The notes under the pieces were generated by a model, which ran no database searches, was not told the DNA's origin, and saw only the letters and a program-made list of their open reading frames with translations. The position numbers were made by a program, and so were the translations under genes. From contig JBFLJU010000001.1 in the NCBI GenBank assembly GCA_040743155.1, forward strand, positions 2,415,144 to 2,479,143: 64,000 nt of DNA. The letters are read 5' to 3'. The DNA comes from Cycloclasticus sp. Lineage in GTDB: Bacteria; Pseudomonadota; Gammaproteobacteria; Methylococcales; Cycloclasticaceae. Shown here one piece after another: positions 27,661 to 37,480 of this stretch (position 1 is the stretch's first letter; the number at the start of each line of letters is the position of its first letter).

Positions 27661-28333
27661 GCTGGGCCGCTGATTGGAAAACGTTTTTTATCGCGCGATG
27701 ATTTTTTGTCGCTACTATTTGAGCTAGCGTGTCTTGCTGCCCAATGAGTTTGCCAAACAACCTATCGTAACTGCGGTTAGTGAAAGTGCTACCTTGGCCT
27801 GAGCTCAATAAAAAATACTGGCCGTTGCGTTTTCTTTTAGTTTGTAATAACCAGGACGCGACTTCTATATTGCGTGCGCCGTTATAAATCTTTTGCGCGT
27901 CCAAGCTGTCGAATAAATAGAAATCACTTTTGCCGTTATATGAAATAGTCAGCATGCTTGCCAGTCCAGCGATGTAAGCAAATACCCGGTCGCCTTTGTA
28001 TCGTTCATCAAAGGCGAGTCGAATGGACGCTACGCTACGCTTGCCGTTCACTGATGGGAAAGGCTGCTGGAAAATACGTGAGACGGCGGCTTGCCTTGAC
28101 GTTAGCTTGGTTTTTTTCCATTCGCGAGGATTGCGTTTGTAGAGCTTTACAGCTAATAGCTTCAGCTGTTCAAGCGTTTGTTTTACGTGCGTGTCGGCCA
28201 CCATGTCGATATCTGTTTTCGCCATAGCACTAAAGTTAAAGTATTCATAATGGTGTCCTTTTTTATCAGGAACTTGCGCGCAAGCGGCCAGCATAAAGGT
28301 TAAAAATAACAGTAAAAAAAGTCGGTTTTGCAT
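27641..28333 (-). CDS. Putative lipoprotein of unknown function
   Basis: 230 residues with a lipoprotein signal: MQNRLFLLLFLTFMLAAC, lipobox LAAC at residues 15-18. The mature part starts AQVPDKKGHHYEY and has conserved-looking segments (ASIRLAFDERYKGDRVFAYIAG, YNGKSDFYLFDSLDAQ) reminiscent of a family found beside other envelope genes, but I cannot name it. The convergent overlap with the paralogue 2 gene is 20 bases. Confidence 0.7.
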   Translation of the reverse strand: MQNRLFLLLFLTFMLAACAQVPDKKGHHYEYFNFSAMAKTDIDMVADTHVKQTLEQLKLLAVKLYKRNPREWKKTKLTSRQAAVSRIFQQPFPSVNGKRSVASIRLAFDERYKGDRVFAYIAGLASMLTISYNGKSDFYLFDSLDAQKIYNGARNIEVASWLLQTKRKRNGQYFLLSSGQGSTFTNRSYDRLFGKLIGQQDTLAQIVATKNHRAIKNVFQSAAQLIFLPV

Positions 28334-28386
28334 GCGGCATTCAGTAGTATGTTGTTGTTGAGAGTCTAGTTTAATTTGGAGATAGG

Positions 28387-29121
28387 GTGTCCAATATTCA
28401 GAAAATAGTATTGATTACTGGCGCGGCGCGACGTATTGGCGCGCAAATGGCGAAGACCTTCCACGAAGAAGGTTACGGTGTTGTGATTCACTACCATAGC
28501 TCAAACAAGGAAGCAGAAGAGCTTGCCGCGTTACTCAATGTTCAGCGAGAAAATTCCGCCTGGAGCGTTAAGGCAGACCTTCAGTCGGTTGAGCAAATTC
28601 AGCGAATGGTTAATGAGGCGGTAGCGAAGGCTGGTCGCTTGGATGTTTTGATAAATAATGCCTCAACTTTTTACCAAACACCGGTAGCCTCTGCGAATGA
28701 GGGTGAGTGGAATGACTTAATCGGCAGTAATTTAAAAGCCCCTTTTTTTGTCAGTCAAGCGGCGTTTAGTGCATTAAAAGAAGTACAGGGCTGTATCGTG
28801 AATATTGTGGATATTTATGCCAAGCGTGCGTTAACAAATTACCCGATATACAGTACGGCGAAAGCAGGCTTGTATGCCCTAACGAAGTCATTAGCAAAAG
28901 AACTGGCGCCAGATGTTAGGGTTAACGCTGTGTCGCCGGGCGTGATTTTGTGGCCAGAAAATCAGTCAATAGAAGAGAGTGAGGCGATTGTTAATCGAAT
29001 CCCGTTACAGCGGCAAGGTTCCCCAAGTGATATTGCTGAAACGGCTTTGTTTTTGGCAAAAAACGCGAACTATATTACAGGCCAAGTCATAGCGGTGGAT
29101 GGCGGCAAGAGCCTGCTTTAG
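28387..29121 (+). CDS. folM: Pteridine reductase (FolM-like short-chain dehydrogenase)
   Basis: 244 residues of the SDR fold. The cofactor motif TGAARRIGAQMAKT has arginines typical of NADPH-using pteridine reductases; NNAST follows, then the catalytic YSTAK (Tyr and Lys four apart), and the C-terminal ITGQVIAVDGGKSL. It probably reduces dihydromonapterin or dihydrofolate. The start is GTG at 28387 behind GGAGAT. The 3' end overlaps convergent folK by 4 bases, tying it to the folate genes beside it. Confidence 0.85.
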   Translation: MSNIQKIVLITGAARRIGAQMAKTFHEEGYGVVIHYHSSNKEAEELAALLNVQRENSAWSVKADLQSVEQIQRMVNEAVAKAGRLDVLINNASTFYQTPVASANEGEWNDLIGSNLKAPFFVSQAAFSALKEVQGCIVNIVDIYAKRALTNYPIYSTAKAGLYALTKSLAKELAPDVRVNAVSPGVILWPENQSIEESEAIVNRIPLQRQGSPSDIAETALFLAKNANYITGQVIAVDGGKSLL

Positions 29122-29609
29122 TCCCACACGAAATGAATGCGTTTTTGTGCAATATTTGATTTATCGAAGTCGCGCCATAATTGATTGTAAGAAACGTTTG
29201 AAACGGGATGATGCAGGTCGCCAGCAATTTCGGCTAGGGGTTCTAGAACGAAGGCGTAACGGGTTATTTCATCGCGAGGGATTTCAAGGTTGGGGTCTTG
29301 GCTAATATGATCGCCGTATAACACCAAGTCTAAATCAAGCGTTCGGGGGTTAAATTTTTTCTGTTCAGGGGTGCGGCCATTATCTTTTTCGATGCTATCC
29401 AACATAGCATCCACTTGTGCGGGAGCCAGTTCCGTTTCAAAGGCGGCAATTAAGTTTAGAAATGGCTCGCCATCAAAACCAACCGCGTCAGACTCGTAAA
29501 CGCTAGATAGTATAAGGCTGCCAAATTGCTTCTTTAAGGCATTAATACCCGCGCGAAGGTGCTTTTCGCGTTCAATATTGCTGCCAATACTAAGGTAAAC
29601 GGTGGTCAT
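29118..29609 (-). CDS. folK: 6-hydroxymethyl-7,8-dihydropterin pyrophosphokinase
   Basis: 163 residues, the usual HPPK length. Motifs: the N-terminal VYLSIGSNIEREKHL, FLNLIAAFETEL, and the signature RTLDLDLVLYG preceded by GRTPEQKKFNPR, with P.DE..RYAFVLEPLAEI near the end. It transfers pyrophosphate from ATP in folate synthesis. The start follows directly on the folB stop, and both continue from tsaD. Confidence 0.95.
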   Translation of the reverse strand: MTTVYLSIGSNIEREKHLRAGINALKKQFGSLILSSVYESDAVGFDGEPFLNLIAAFETELAPAQVDAMLDSIEKDNGRTPEQKKFNPRTLDLDLVLYGDHISQDPNLEIPRDEITRYAFVLEPLAEIAGDLHHPVSNVSYNQLWRDFDKSNIAQKRIHFVWD

Positions 29610-29966
29610 TTAAGGCTTGTTTCCGCGTTCAATAATAATACCCACATCGTCGGCATGGCGCAGCGCGCCTTTTTTATTTAAGGTAAGTCTTAACCACGGC
29701 ACATTGAAGTCATTAATAATTAGTTCGGCCACTCTTTCAGCCAGCGTCTCAACCAGTTGAAAGTTACTTTTTTCAACGAAATCAATTACCGCTTTTGATA
29801 GCGATTTATAGTCCAGCGTGTCATCAATATGATCGCTAGCAGCGGCCTTTTTAATATCTGTGGCCATTTCAAGATCAAAAAACACAGGCTGCTTTACGGT
29901 TCGCTCCCAATCAAAAATACCAATGATCGTTTCAATGCGTAAGTTGCGTAAAAAAATAATATCCAT
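29610..29966 (-). CDS. folB: Dihydroneopterin aldolase
   Basis: 118 residues with the FolB pattern: MDIIFLRNLRIETIIGIFDWER at the start (split at residue 20), then DDTLDYKSLSKAV, the active-site NFQLVETLAERVAELI, and a closing LTLNKKGALRHADDVGIIIER. It makes 6-hydroxymethyl-dihydropterin for FolK, encoded immediately downstream without a gap. tsaD lies 12 bases upstream. Confidence 0.95.
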   Translation of the reverse strand: MDIIFLRNLRIETIIGIFDWERTVKQPVFFDLEMATDIKKAAASDHIDDTLDYKSLSKAVIDFVEKSNFQLVETLAERVAELIINDFNVPWLRLTLNKKGALRHADDVGIIIERGNKP

Positions 29967-29978
29967 AGGGTTGTTATT

Positions 29979-31013
29979 CTAAATTGATTGAGGAATATTG
30001 AGTTCGGCTAACGGCCAGCGTGGGCGCGCTTGAATATTGAGCGGGTCGTGTTCGCCAGCCAATAAACGTTGATAACCAGCGTAGGCGATCATGGCGCCGT
30101 TGTCGGTGCAAAAATCATGGCGTGGATAAAATACCTCGGCATTCAAGCCATTTGCCATATTGTTTAAGGTCGTGCGTAAGCGTTTATTTGCGCTAACGCC
30201 ACCGGCAACCACTAACGTTGACAGGCCTGTCTGTATCAAGGCACGTTTGCATTTTATGGCCAAGGTGTCGGCAACGGCATCTTCGAATGCTCGGGCAATG
30301 TCTGCGCGCGTTTGTTGGTCTAATGTGTGTTGTTGGCTAGTGGTCAAGGCGAACGTTTTGAGGCCGCTAAAGCTAAAATCAAGGCCGGGTCTATTGGTCA
30401 TCGGGCGTGGAAAGGTAAATCGCGACGGGTCACCTTGTTCGGCGCAGGCGGCTAGTGCCGGTCCGCCAGGGTAGCCCAGCTTGAGCAGTTTGGCGGTTTT
30501 ATCGAAGGCTTCGCCAGCGGCGTCATCTAACGACTCGCCCAATAATTCATATGCGCCGACTTGGCTTACTTTGATGAGCTGAGTGTGCCCACCGGAAACC
30601 AGTAGCGCGACAAAAGGGAACGTTGGTGGCTTGCTTTCTAGCATCGGCGCTAATAAGTGCCCTTCCATATGATGAACACCGATGGAAGGGATGTCCCAAG
30701 CATAGGCTAAGCTTCGCGCCACGCTAACGCCGGCGAAGAGAGCGCCAACAAGTCCGGGCCCTGCGGTGTAGGCAATACCCGAAAGGTTTTTCGGATTGGT
30801 ACCGGCTTCGGCAAAACATTGTTTAATCAGCGGAATAAGTTTGCGCACATGATCGCGTGATGCAAGCTCAGGTACCACGCCACCATATTCTGCGTGCATT
30901 TCGACTTGGCTATATAAGGTGTCTGCTACTAGGCCATTGCTGCCATAAAGCGCAACGCCGGTCTCATCGCAGGAGGTTTCAATGCCAAGAACAAGGTGAG
31001 ATTTAGCTGTCAT
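29979..31013 (-). CDS. tsaD: tRNA threonylcarbamoyladenosine modification protein TsaD
   Basis: About 344 residues from the ATG at 31013 ([19 protein letters not shown]). The open frame reaches 31157, but that extra segment overlaps the promoter region shared with rpsU and has no homology. ASKHA-family motifs: [14 protein letters not shown], the metal-binding HHMEGHL, the substrate run [11 protein letters not shown], and [13 protein letters not shown]. TsaD transfers the threonylcarbamoyl group to A37 of ANN-decoding tRNAs. It is followed by folB and folK, and divergent from rpsU as in many gammaproteobacteria. Confidence 0.95.
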   Translation of the reverse strand: MTAKSHLVLGIETSCDETGVALYGSNGLVADTLYSQVEMHAEYGGVVPELASRDHVRKLIPLIKQCFAEAGTNPKNLSGIAYTAGPGLVGALFAGVSVARSLAYAWDIPSIGVHHMEGHLLAPMLESKPPTFPFVALLVSGGHTQLIKVSQVGAYELLGESLDDAAGEAFDKTAKLLKLGYPGGPALAACAEQGDPSRFTFPRPMTNRPGLDFSFSGLKTFALTTSQQHTLDQQTRADIARAFEDAVADTLAIKCKRALIQTGLSTLVVAGGVSANKRLRTTLNNMANGLNAEVFYPRHDFCTDNGAMIAYAGYQRLLAGEHDPLNIQARPRWPLAELNIPQSI

Positions 31014-31150
31014 TAATGATGAACGTAGCGCGTTGGTTTTTAAATCGATTATTATACGCATAGGACAGCAGTTCTGCGCGAACACTGCCGCTGGTCTAAT
31101 TTGCTGGTGGTGTGTAAAGTGACGAGTTGTTATTGCATTGCTTATAAGTA

Positions 31151-31179
31151 TTGGCATGTCAGTGGAGGGCGTGTATAAT
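31151..31179 (+). promoter_or_regulatory. Sigma-70 promoter of the rpsU-dnaG-rpoD operon
   Basis: TTGGCA at 31151-31156, a 17-base spacer and a perfect TATAAT at 31174-31179, about 48 bases before the rpsU ATG. Confidence 0.75.
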
Positions 31180-31226
31180 CCGCCATCCTTTTGTACCTTT
31201 AAATAATTTTAAGAAGAGAGAAATAG

Positions 31227-31454
31227 ATGCCTTCAGTTCGCGTTAAAGATAACGAACCATTTGACTTTGCTTTACGTCGTTTTAAACGTACATGTGAAAG
31301 AGCCGGCGTTTTGGCTGAATCACGTAAACGTGAGTTTTATGAAAAACCAACTGCAGAGCGTAAGCGTAAAGCCGCAGCAGCGGTAAAGCGTCATTTGAAA
31401 GGTTTGTCTCGTACACGTCGTGCGTTAAACAACCTCCGTCGCGGCCGTAGCTAA
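31227..31454 (+). CDS. rpsU: 30S ribosomal protein S21
   Basis: 75 residues, strongly basic, with the S21 pattern [40 protein letters not shown] and a basic tail. First gene of the macromolecular synthesis operon. AGAAGAGAG precedes the ATG. Confidence 0.98.
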   Translation: MPSVRVKDNEPFDFALRRFKRTCERAGVLAESRKREFYEKPTAERKRKAAAAVKRHLKGLSRTRRALNNLRRGRS

Positions 31455-31480
31455 CAGCTACTTTTTACCCGCTAAATAAC

Positions 31481-31939
31481 ATGAGTGAATCAGTAAACGC
31501 TTTATCGCTTCGTATCCGTGAGGATATGAAGTTAGCAATGAAAGCGAAAGAAAAAGAAAAGCTTAAGGTTATTCGTTTAATTCTTGCTGCTATTAAGCAA
31601 AGAGAAGTGGACGAGCGGATAGAGCTGGATGATACGCAAGTTCTCCAGCTGTTAGATAAAATGATTAAACAACGTCGCGACTCGATAGAAGCTTTTGATA
31701 AAGCAGGTCGCGACGATTTGTCCACCATTGAGCGGGAAGAAACGCTCGTTATTCAAGATTACTTGCCCCAGCAGCTCAGCGAATCAGAAATTGAAGCGTT
31801 GATTGATCAAGCGATTAGCGAATCGGGTGCGCAAGGTATGAAAGATATGGGTAAGGTGATGGGCATTCTCCGTCCGCAACTACAGGGCCGTGCAGATGTT
31901 GGCGCCGCCAGTGGAAAAATCAAAGCCAAACTCTCATAA
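31481..31939 (+). CDS. yqeY: GatB/YqeY domain-containing protein
   Basis: 152 residues in the YqeY pattern: an N-terminal helical half (LRIREDMKLAMKAKEKEKL, then VIRLILAAIKQREVDERI, and LLDKMIKQRRDSIEAF) and the C-terminal GatB tail (YLPQQLSESEIEALI, MGKVMGILRPQLQGRADVG). The family resembles the tRNA-binding tail of the amidotransferase GatB; its role is unknown. It stands between rpsU and dnaG as in many bacteria. Confidence 0.93.
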   Translation: MSESVNALSLRIREDMKLAMKAKEKEKLKVIRLILAAIKQREVDERIELDDTQVLQLLDKMIKQRRDSIEAFDKAGRDDLSTIEREETLVIQDYLPQQLSESEIEALIDQAISESGAQGMKDMGKVMGILRPQLQGRADVGAASGKIKAKLS

Positions 31940-31988
31940 TTTGGCGCTGTTTAATCAGCCAAAGACAGTCGCAACCGTTTAAGTCCCG

Positions 31989-32054
31989 TTAGCAAGCAGT
32001 AGCGCGTGGATTTTAAGTTCGTCTATCGTTCCCAAGAAAGCGAAAGCTTGCTAA
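31989..32054 (+). promoter_or_regulatory. Long inverted repeat in the dnaG leader
   Basis: TTAGCAAGC (31989-31997) can pair with GCTTGCTAA (32046-32054) across 48 bases. A smaller hairpin (TTGG..CTG / CAG..CCAA, about 31940-31961) lies just upstream, after yqeY. The 166-base gap between yqeY and dnaG may hold an attenuator or RNA processing site, a place where the E. coli operon has such control. No T-run follows either stem. Confidence 0.45.
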
Positions 32055-32105
32055 TCTAGCCTATGCTTCAACCTGAAACGTAGAGTAAGGAAAACACCCT
32101 AAGCA

Positions 32106-33830
32106 ATGGCTGGTCGAATCCCCCGACATTTTATTGATGACTTATTAGCGCGGACTGATATCGTCGATGTTATTGATAGCTTGCTGCCATTAAAGAAAAA
32201 GGGTGCAAACTATTCCGCCTGCTGCCCTTTTCACAACGAAAAAACCCCAAGCTTTACCGTTAGTCAAGATAAGCAGTTTTTCCATTGCTTTGGTTGTGGC
32301 GTCAGTGGCTCCGCGATTAGTTTTTTAATGGATTTTAGTCACCTAGATTTTGTCGAGGCGATTGAGGAATTGGCGAGTCGTGCGGGCGTTGAGGTTGTTC
32401 AAGAGCAAGGGTTTGAGCAGAGTAAGCCAAAGCGAGACTTGACGCCACTGCTGCAGATGAATGACAAAGTCAGTGAGTTTTATCGACAGCAATTACGTCA
32501 GCATAGCGCCGCGAGTATGGCGACAACCTATTTAAAAAACAGAGGCTTGACGGGCGATGTGGCAAAAACCTTTCAATTGGGTTTTGCGCCGCCGGGTTGG
32601 GACAATTTACTGTCATCCCTTGGTCAAGGTGAGCCGTCACTGGGCGAGCTTAAAGAGTTAGGCTTGGTGGTCACCAATGAAAACAATAAGACCTACGATC
32701 GCTTTCGAGAGCGGATTATCTTTCCTATACGAAATAAGCGTGGTCAGACGATAGGTTTTGGTGGGCGTGTGCTCGATAGTGGCGAGCCAAAATATTTAAA
32801 TTCACCTGAAACACCCTTGTATCACAAAGGGCGAGAAGTTTATGGCTTGTATGAGGCGCTGAAGTCGTCCAGTAAAATACAGCGCATTGTCGTGGTGGAA
32901 GGCTATTTGGACGTTATTTCACTCTATCAACAGGGTATTACAAATACCGTTGCGGCACTCGGCACGGCGATCACACGTGAGCACGTTGACTTGTTATTTC
33001 GCTCCGTATCGGAGTTGGTTATTTGTATGGATGGCGATACGGCAGGTCAAAAGGCGGCTTGGCGTGCGGTAACAAATGCCCTGCCTGCCTTGCGTAGTGG
33101 TCGGCAAATTAAAGTGCTGCTGCTCGATGAGGGGGATGACCCGGACAGTTTGATCCGTGAAAAGGGTGCGGAATACTTTGAGCAATTGCTTGATAAAGCG
33201 GTGCCTTTATCGAGTTATTTTTTTGACTACCTCTCAGCATCAAACCCATTGACGACAATAGAAGGGCGAGCTAGTTTTATGGAGCAAGCGAAACCGTTAC
33301 TGGATATGCTGCCAGCGGGTACCTTCGCCGAGTTAATGAAAAAGCAACTGGCGAGATCAGTACAGGTCAGTGGTGCCGATGTCGGGATATCATCTAAACC
33401 AAAGTTTGGGCGCGGACAATCGGCGCGAAAATTAGGTGCGGCGCCGGTTTCTGCCATGCGGCATTTAATCACCTTTATTTTGCACGAGCCTGAATTAGCG
33501 GCAAAAATAAACCCGGCGGAGTCTTGGCTTCAATTGAATGTGCCTGGAATGGCGTTGCTGAATGAAATATTGTCGGCTTTAAGGAGTCAGCATACGATGT
33601 CTCCGGCTATGTTGTTGGAGCGTTTCCGTGGCAGTGAGAATGAAAAAACTATCAATAGCTTGTACGCAGAAGAAAGGCTTATTGTGGGCGAGTCGGTTGA
33701 GCTTGAGTTTTCAGGGGCGATTGAGCGACTCAAAGAGCAAGCAAAAAGTATTCGTTATGAAGAGTTGTTGGCAAAATCACAGAACTTGAGTGATGGCGAG
33801 AGAAAAGAACTTAGAGAATTAATGAAATAG
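32106..33830 (+). CDS. dnaG: DNA primase
   Basis: 574 residues, close to E. coli DnaG. The CHC2-type zinc finger is at about residues 40-65 (CCPFHNEKTPSF, HCFGCG), followed by the catalytic core with YFNSPET-like YLNSPETPLYHKG, the TOPRIM motif VVVEGYLDVISL and MDGDTAGQKAAWRA, and the C-terminal helicase-binding domain. It makes the RNA primers for replication. The third gene of the operon, 87 bases before rpoD. Confidence 0.97.
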   Translation: MAGRIPRHFIDDLLARTDIVDVIDSLLPLKKKGANYSACCPFHNEKTPSFTVSQDKQFFHCFGCGVSGSAISFLMDFSHLDFVEAIEELASRAGVEVVQEQGFEQSKPKRDLTPLLQMNDKVSEFYRQQLRQHSAASMATTYLKNRGLTGDVAKTFQLGFAPPGWDNLLSSLGQGEPSLGELKELGLVVTNENNKTYDRFRERIIFPIRNKRGQTIGFGGRVLDSGEPKYLNSPETPLYHKGREVYGLYEALKSSSKIQRIVVVEGYLDVISLYQQGITNTVAALGTAITREHVDLLFRSVSELVICMDGDTAGQKAAWRAVTNALPALRSGRQIKVLLLDEGDDPDSLIREKGAEYFEQLLDKAVPLSSYFFDYLSASNPLTTIEGRASFMEQAKPLLDMLPAGTFAELMKKQLARSVQVSGADVGISSKPKFGRGQSARKLGAAPVSAMRHLITFILHEPELAAKINPAESWLQLNVPGMALLNEILSALRSQHTMSPAMLLERFRGSENEKTINSLYAEERLIVGESVELEFSGAIERLKEQAKSIRYEELLAKSQNLSDGERKELRELMK

Positions 33831-33916
33831 ACGATCATCCGTAGATAAATTAAGAATTTCTGCTAAAATACTGAGTTCAGTCAAATAAAGATGTGTAGTG
33901 AGTTCACGGGAACACA

Positions 33917-35719
33917 ATGGATAAAGAACAGCAGCAAGAACAAGCCTCTAAAATCAAAGCCCTTATTAGTAAAGGCCACGAGCAAGGCTATTTAACGTAC
34001 GCAGATGTAAACGATCACTTGCCTCAAGACGTCGAGCCAGAACGTATTGAAGAAATCATCAGTATGATTTCCGATATGGGCATTGGCGTGCATGAAGTTG
34101 CCCCTGAAACAGACACGGTATCTGATGGTGCGGCAAGTCAGAACATTGATGAGTCTGCAGCGGCTGAAGTGGCTGCGGTTGCTTTAGCAACAGTTGATAA
34201 AGAACTCGGAAGAACCACTGACCCAGTGCGTATGTATATGCGTGAAATGGGCACGGTTGGTTTGTTAACGCGTCAAGGCGAGCTGGATATCGCAAAACGC
34301 ATTGAAGAAGGTCAGAATGATATGTTGTCGGCGATCATTCGCTACCCAGCAGTTGTTACGGCCTTTTTTGACGTATTTGATAAAATTAAAAACGAAGAAC
34401 TGCGTTTATCCGACTACCTTCCCGATTTTGTTGATCTTGAAGATGATTATGACTATACGCAACCTGCGGCAGCAAAAGATGAAAATGCGCCAGAGATCCC
34501 ACCGCTAACTGTTGCCGACGTAAAAGTTCGTATTGATGAGATTGTTGTTAAGTACAAAAAGTGCAATAAAGTTATCGCTAAAGAGGGTTACGTCTCAGAT
34601 AAAACCCAAAAAGAATTTGATGAGCTAGCTTTATTGTTCATGGCGCTCAAATTCACACCGCGTTTCTTCACGTTGTTGACGGGTGTTATGAGAGAGTGCA
34701 TTGATTTAGTTAGGGCACAAGAAAAAACCATTATTGATATTTGTGTTAAACAGGCAAAAATGCCACGCAAACTATTCATTGCCGGTTTCGTAAAAAATGA
34801 AAGCGATTTAACGTGGCTTGAAGAGCACTTAAAGACAGATGCGCCCTTCGTCGCCGTCATAAAAGAAAATTTCCACGAAATTCAAAAAGCGCAAGTAAGG
34901 CTTTTGAATGTTGAAAATGAAAGCAAGCTAGTCACCACGGAAATCAAAGACATTAACCGTCGCTTATCCATTGGCGAGGCAAAAATGCGCCGTGCTAAAA
35001 AAGAAATGGTCGAAGCAAACTTACGTTTGGTGATCTCTATTGCTAAAAAATACACGAATCGCGGCTTGCAGTTCTTAGATCTTATTCAAGAAGGCAATAT
35101 CGGTTTAATGAAAGCGGTGGATAAGTTTGAATATCGCCGTGGTTATAAGTTTTCTACCTATGCGACGTGGTGGATTCGCCAAGCGATTACCCGTTCAATT
35201 GCCGACCAAGCAAGAACCATTCGTATACCGGTTCATATGATTGAAACGATCAATAAGCTGAACCGTATTTCACGTCAAATTCTTCAAGAAAAAGGCCGTG
35301 AAGCATTGCCAGAAGAGTTAGCAATAGAAATGGAAATGCCAGAAGATAAGGTTCGCAAGGTGCTTAAAATAGCGAAAGAACCGATTTCAATGGGTACGCC
35401 GATTGGTGATGATGAGGACTCCAGCTTAGGAGACTTTATTGAAGATGCAAATGCAGTTTCTCCAGTGGATTCAGCTACAATAGAGAGCCTAAGAGAATCA
35501 ACACAAGATGTGCTTGCTGGCTTAACCGCTCGTGAAGCGAAAGTCATCAGAATGCGTTTTGGTATCAATATGAATACCGATCATACGCTTGAAGAAGTAG
35601 GTAAGCAGTTTGATGTAACACGTGAGCGTATTCGCCAAATAGAAGCGAAAGCACTGCGCAAATTACGTCACCCCTCACGTACAGAACATCTACGTAGTTT
35701 TATAGACACCACAGAATAA
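33917..35719 (+). CDS. rpoD: RNA polymerase sigma factor RpoD (sigma-70)
   Basis: 600 residues. Region 1.1 is followed by region 1.2 ([18 protein letters not shown]), the non-conserved insert, region 2 ([20 protein letters not shown], then [20 protein letters not shown] and [15 protein letters not shown]), region 3, and region 4.2 with the -35 recognition helix ([20 protein letters not shown]). It is the housekeeping sigma factor. A tRNA gene begins only 7 bases after the stop. Confidence 0.98.
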   Translation: MDKEQQQEQASKIKALISKGHEQGYLTYADVNDHLPQDVEPERIEEIISMISDMGIGVHEVAPETDTVSDGAASQNIDESAAAEVAAVALATVDKELGRTTDPVRMYMREMGTVGLLTRQGELDIAKRIEEGQNDMLSAIIRYPAVVTAFFDVFDKIKNEELRLSDYLPDFVDLEDDYDYTQPAAAKDENAPEIPPLTVADVKVRIDEIVVKYKKCNKVIAKEGYVSDKTQKEFDELALLFMALKFTPRFFTLLTGVMRECIDLVRAQEKTIIDICVKQAKMPRKLFIAGFVKNESDLTWLEEHLKTDAPFVAVIKENFHEIQKAQVRLLNVENESKLVTTEIKDINRRLSIGEAKMRRAKKEMVEANLRLVISIAKKYTNRGLQFLDLIQEGNIGLMKAVDKFEYRRGYKFSTYATWWIRQAITRSIADQARTIRIPVHMIETINKLNRISRQILQEKGREALPEELAIEMEMPEDKVRKVLKIAKEPISMGTPIGDDEDSSLGDFIEDANAVSPVDSATIESLRESTQDVLAGLTAREAKVIRMRFGINMNTDHTLEEVGKQFDVTRERIRQIEAKALRKLRHPSRTEHLRSFIDTTE

Positions 35720-35726
35720 ACCTAAA

Positions 35727-35803
35727 GGGCCTGTAGCTCAGTTGGTTAGAGCAGGGGACTCATAATCCCTTTGTCCGCGGTTCAAGTCCGTGCAGGCCCA
35801 CCA
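35727..35803 (+). tRNA. tRNA with CAU anticodon, probably tRNA-Ile2
   Basis: A 77-base cloverleaf with encoded CCA: acceptor GGGCCTG/CAGGCCC, anticodon arm GGGACTCATAATCCC, T loop TTCAAGT. The ACTCATAATC and TTCAAGTCC segments resemble E. coli ileX, which also lies just downstream of rpoD, so isoleucine with a lysidine-modified CAU is favoured over elongator Met. It starts 7 bases after rpoD and should share its transcript. Confidence 0.88.
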
Positions 35804-35812
35804 TGTAAAATT

Positions 35813-35847
35813 AGCCTCATTGCCCTTACGGTAATGGGGCTTTTTTA
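35813..35847 (+). terminator. Intrinsic terminator of the rpoD-tRNA transcript
   Basis: AGCCTCATT pairs with AATGGGGCT (with G-T pairs) around CCCTTACGG-type inner stem, then TTTTTT. The same hairpin sequence is repeated with changes at 37487-37517. Confidence 0.85.
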
Positions 35848-35972
35848 TGTGATTTTCGTGTGACTTTGCTATGCTCTGCCATGAGCGCTCACGTTGATTA
35901 CGGTACTGCCGCTTCTCATCTTGTTTATTCAAGTTGTTTCAACACGCCCACACTAATTGAGGACTATTTATA

Positions 35973-37373
35973 ATGCAGCTGTTAAACCGAGAGTACGGTG
36001 AAGAACAACCCTATTGGCCGCTTGGGCCTTTTAAAATAAGGTTACCTTTTATTCATTACCGCTGGGAAACAGCCGAAATGATTCAAGGGGTTATTATGTT
36101 TGTGGTGGGCTTGGCCATGATACCCCTACTAGAAACTTACCTAGGCATGCCTTATGAGGCAGCCCTCGCCTTTACCTTTATTGCAGGAGTGCTTTATACG
36201 CTACCCGCATTATTAGGCGTACCCTTAATGCCTGGTTGGATAACGCCCGCCCTCCCAGTGGTGCTGCTATATTTGAAAGGCTATGAGCCCGGCCCTGAAG
36301 CCATTCGAGCCTTATTTGCTTTGCAGCTTGAAGTGGCCATTATCTTTTTTGTACTCGGTGTGACACGGCTCGGCTCAAAACTTGTCGATATCATTCCTAA
36401 TTCACTTAAAGCTGGGGTTATCATTGGCGCCGGTATCGCTGCCCTGATGGGCGAGCTAAAAGTAGGGGGGCGGATTGATGCAACGCCTATTTCCTTGATT
36501 GTGGGTGCTATTATTTCGGCCTATGTGTTGTTCTCGTTGTCTTTTAAGAACGTTACAAAAACCAGTTCTTTAGCCCGTAAGATTGCCAGCTTTGGTATGG
36601 TTCCAGGGATGGTTTTAGCCATGATCATCGGTTGGGTCGTAGGTGAATACCCGTTACCGGTTATTGAGTGGGGCATCACTCAGCCAGATTTTACGTTAAT
36701 GACAGAGTATTTAGCTTTTAGTGTGGGCTTTCCTGGTTGGGAAATCTTTCTTACCGCGATACCCACAGCCGTCATCGCTTACGTTATTGCCTTTGGCGAC
36801 ATAGTCATTGGTTTTACCTTGGTTGATCGTATTGACCATTTACGTAAAGATGAAAAGATTGAGACTAATGTTGACCGCGTTCATCTTGTCACGGCCATTC
36901 GTAATGCAATTCACGCCTTTTTCGCGCCTTGGCCAGGGCTTGCAGGTCCACTATGGACGGCGGCTCACGCAACCGTTGCAGAACGGTATGCAATGGGTCG
37001 AAAGTCGATGGAATCTATTTACAGTGGTGGCGGCACCTTTTGGTTGGCTGGCCTAGTCGCACTGTTCATTTTGCCGTTAGTCACCTTGTTTAAGCCAGTG
37101 CTGCCGATCGCTTTATCTTTAACCTTAATCCTCACCGCTTACATTTGTATTATGGTGGGCATGGAGCAGCTGAAAAACTCTGTTGAACGAGGCGTGGCTG
37201 GCATCGTTGCAGTTACGCTAGCTATGCCAGATCCTAAATCCACTGTTTTCGCGGTCGCTATTGGTCTGCTGCTTTATTTTTTAATCGAACGCCCTCGCTT
37301 ATTGGGCAAACATGCTGTTGAAGCTGAATCCTTGTCTGTAAAAGCGGTAAGGCAAGAGGAAAATAAGAAATAA
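35973..37373 (+). CDS. NCS2-like (xanthine/uracil) permease
   Basis: 466 residues with 12 or more predicted membrane segments. The fold and motifs (LPALLGVPLMPGWITPALPV, PNSLKAGVIIGAGIAALMGE, AYVIAFGDIVIGF, FFAPWPGLAGPLW) fit the nucleobase/anion transporter superfamily that includes NCS2 and SulP; the substrate is not evident and NCS2 is a best guess. The ATG has GAGGAC upstream. It stands alone between the CAU tRNA and a decayed copy of that tRNA's 3' end, which suggests an inserted gene. Confidence 0.65.
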   Translation: MQLLNREYGEEQPYWPLGPFKIRLPFIHYRWETAEMIQGVIMFVVGLAMIPLLETYLGMPYEAALAFTFIAGVLYTLPALLGVPLMPGWITPALPVVLLYLKGYEPGPEAIRALFALQLEVAIIFFVLGVTRLGSKLVDIIPNSLKAGVIIGAGIAALMGELKVGGRIDATPISLIVGAIISAYVLFSLSFKNVTKTSSLARKIASFGMVPGMVLAMIIGWVVGEYPLPVIEWGITQPDFTLMTEYLAFSVGFPGWEIFLTAIPTAVIAYVIAFGDIVIGFTLVDRIDHLRKDEKIETNVDRVHLVTAIRNAIHAFFAPWPGLAGPLWTAAHATVAERYAMGRKSMESIYSGGGTFWLAGLVALFILPLVTLFKPVLPIALSLTLILTAYICIMVGMEQLKNSVERGVAGIVAVTLAMPDPKSTVFAVAIGLLLYFLIERPRLLGKHAVEAESLSVKAVRQEENKK

Positions 37374-37426
37374 CGGGAATCGCCGATATGCGGAAACCAT
37401 TGCCACGTAATAAAATTAGGCATTAG

Positions 37427-37473
37427 AGGGGGGTAATAACTCCTTGGGCGACGGTTCAAGTTCGTGCATGCAA
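37427..37473 (+). pseudogene. Decayed 3' fragment of the CAU tRNA
   Basis: CGGTTCAAG-T-TCGTGCATGC matches the T arm and 3' side of the tRNA at 35727-35803 (CGGTTCAAGTCCGTGCAGGC) with few changes, and the sequence before it (TAATAACTCCTTGGG) resembles a damaged anticodon arm. The CCA end is lost. A copy of the downstream terminator follows. Nothing else is recognised in the 374-base gap up to 37747. Confidence 0.6.
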
Positions 37474-37480
37474 AGCAATT

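Noticed and set aside
31014-31157. N-terminal extension of tsaD to an upstream ATG
   Set aside because: The extra 48 residues cover the promoter region shared with rpsU and show no TsaD homology; the ATG at 31013 matches the family start.
35727-35803. Reading the CAU tRNA as initiator tRNA
   Set aside because: The first acceptor pair is a normal G-C pair, unlike the unpaired position in bacterial initiator tRNA, and the sequence resembles ileX.
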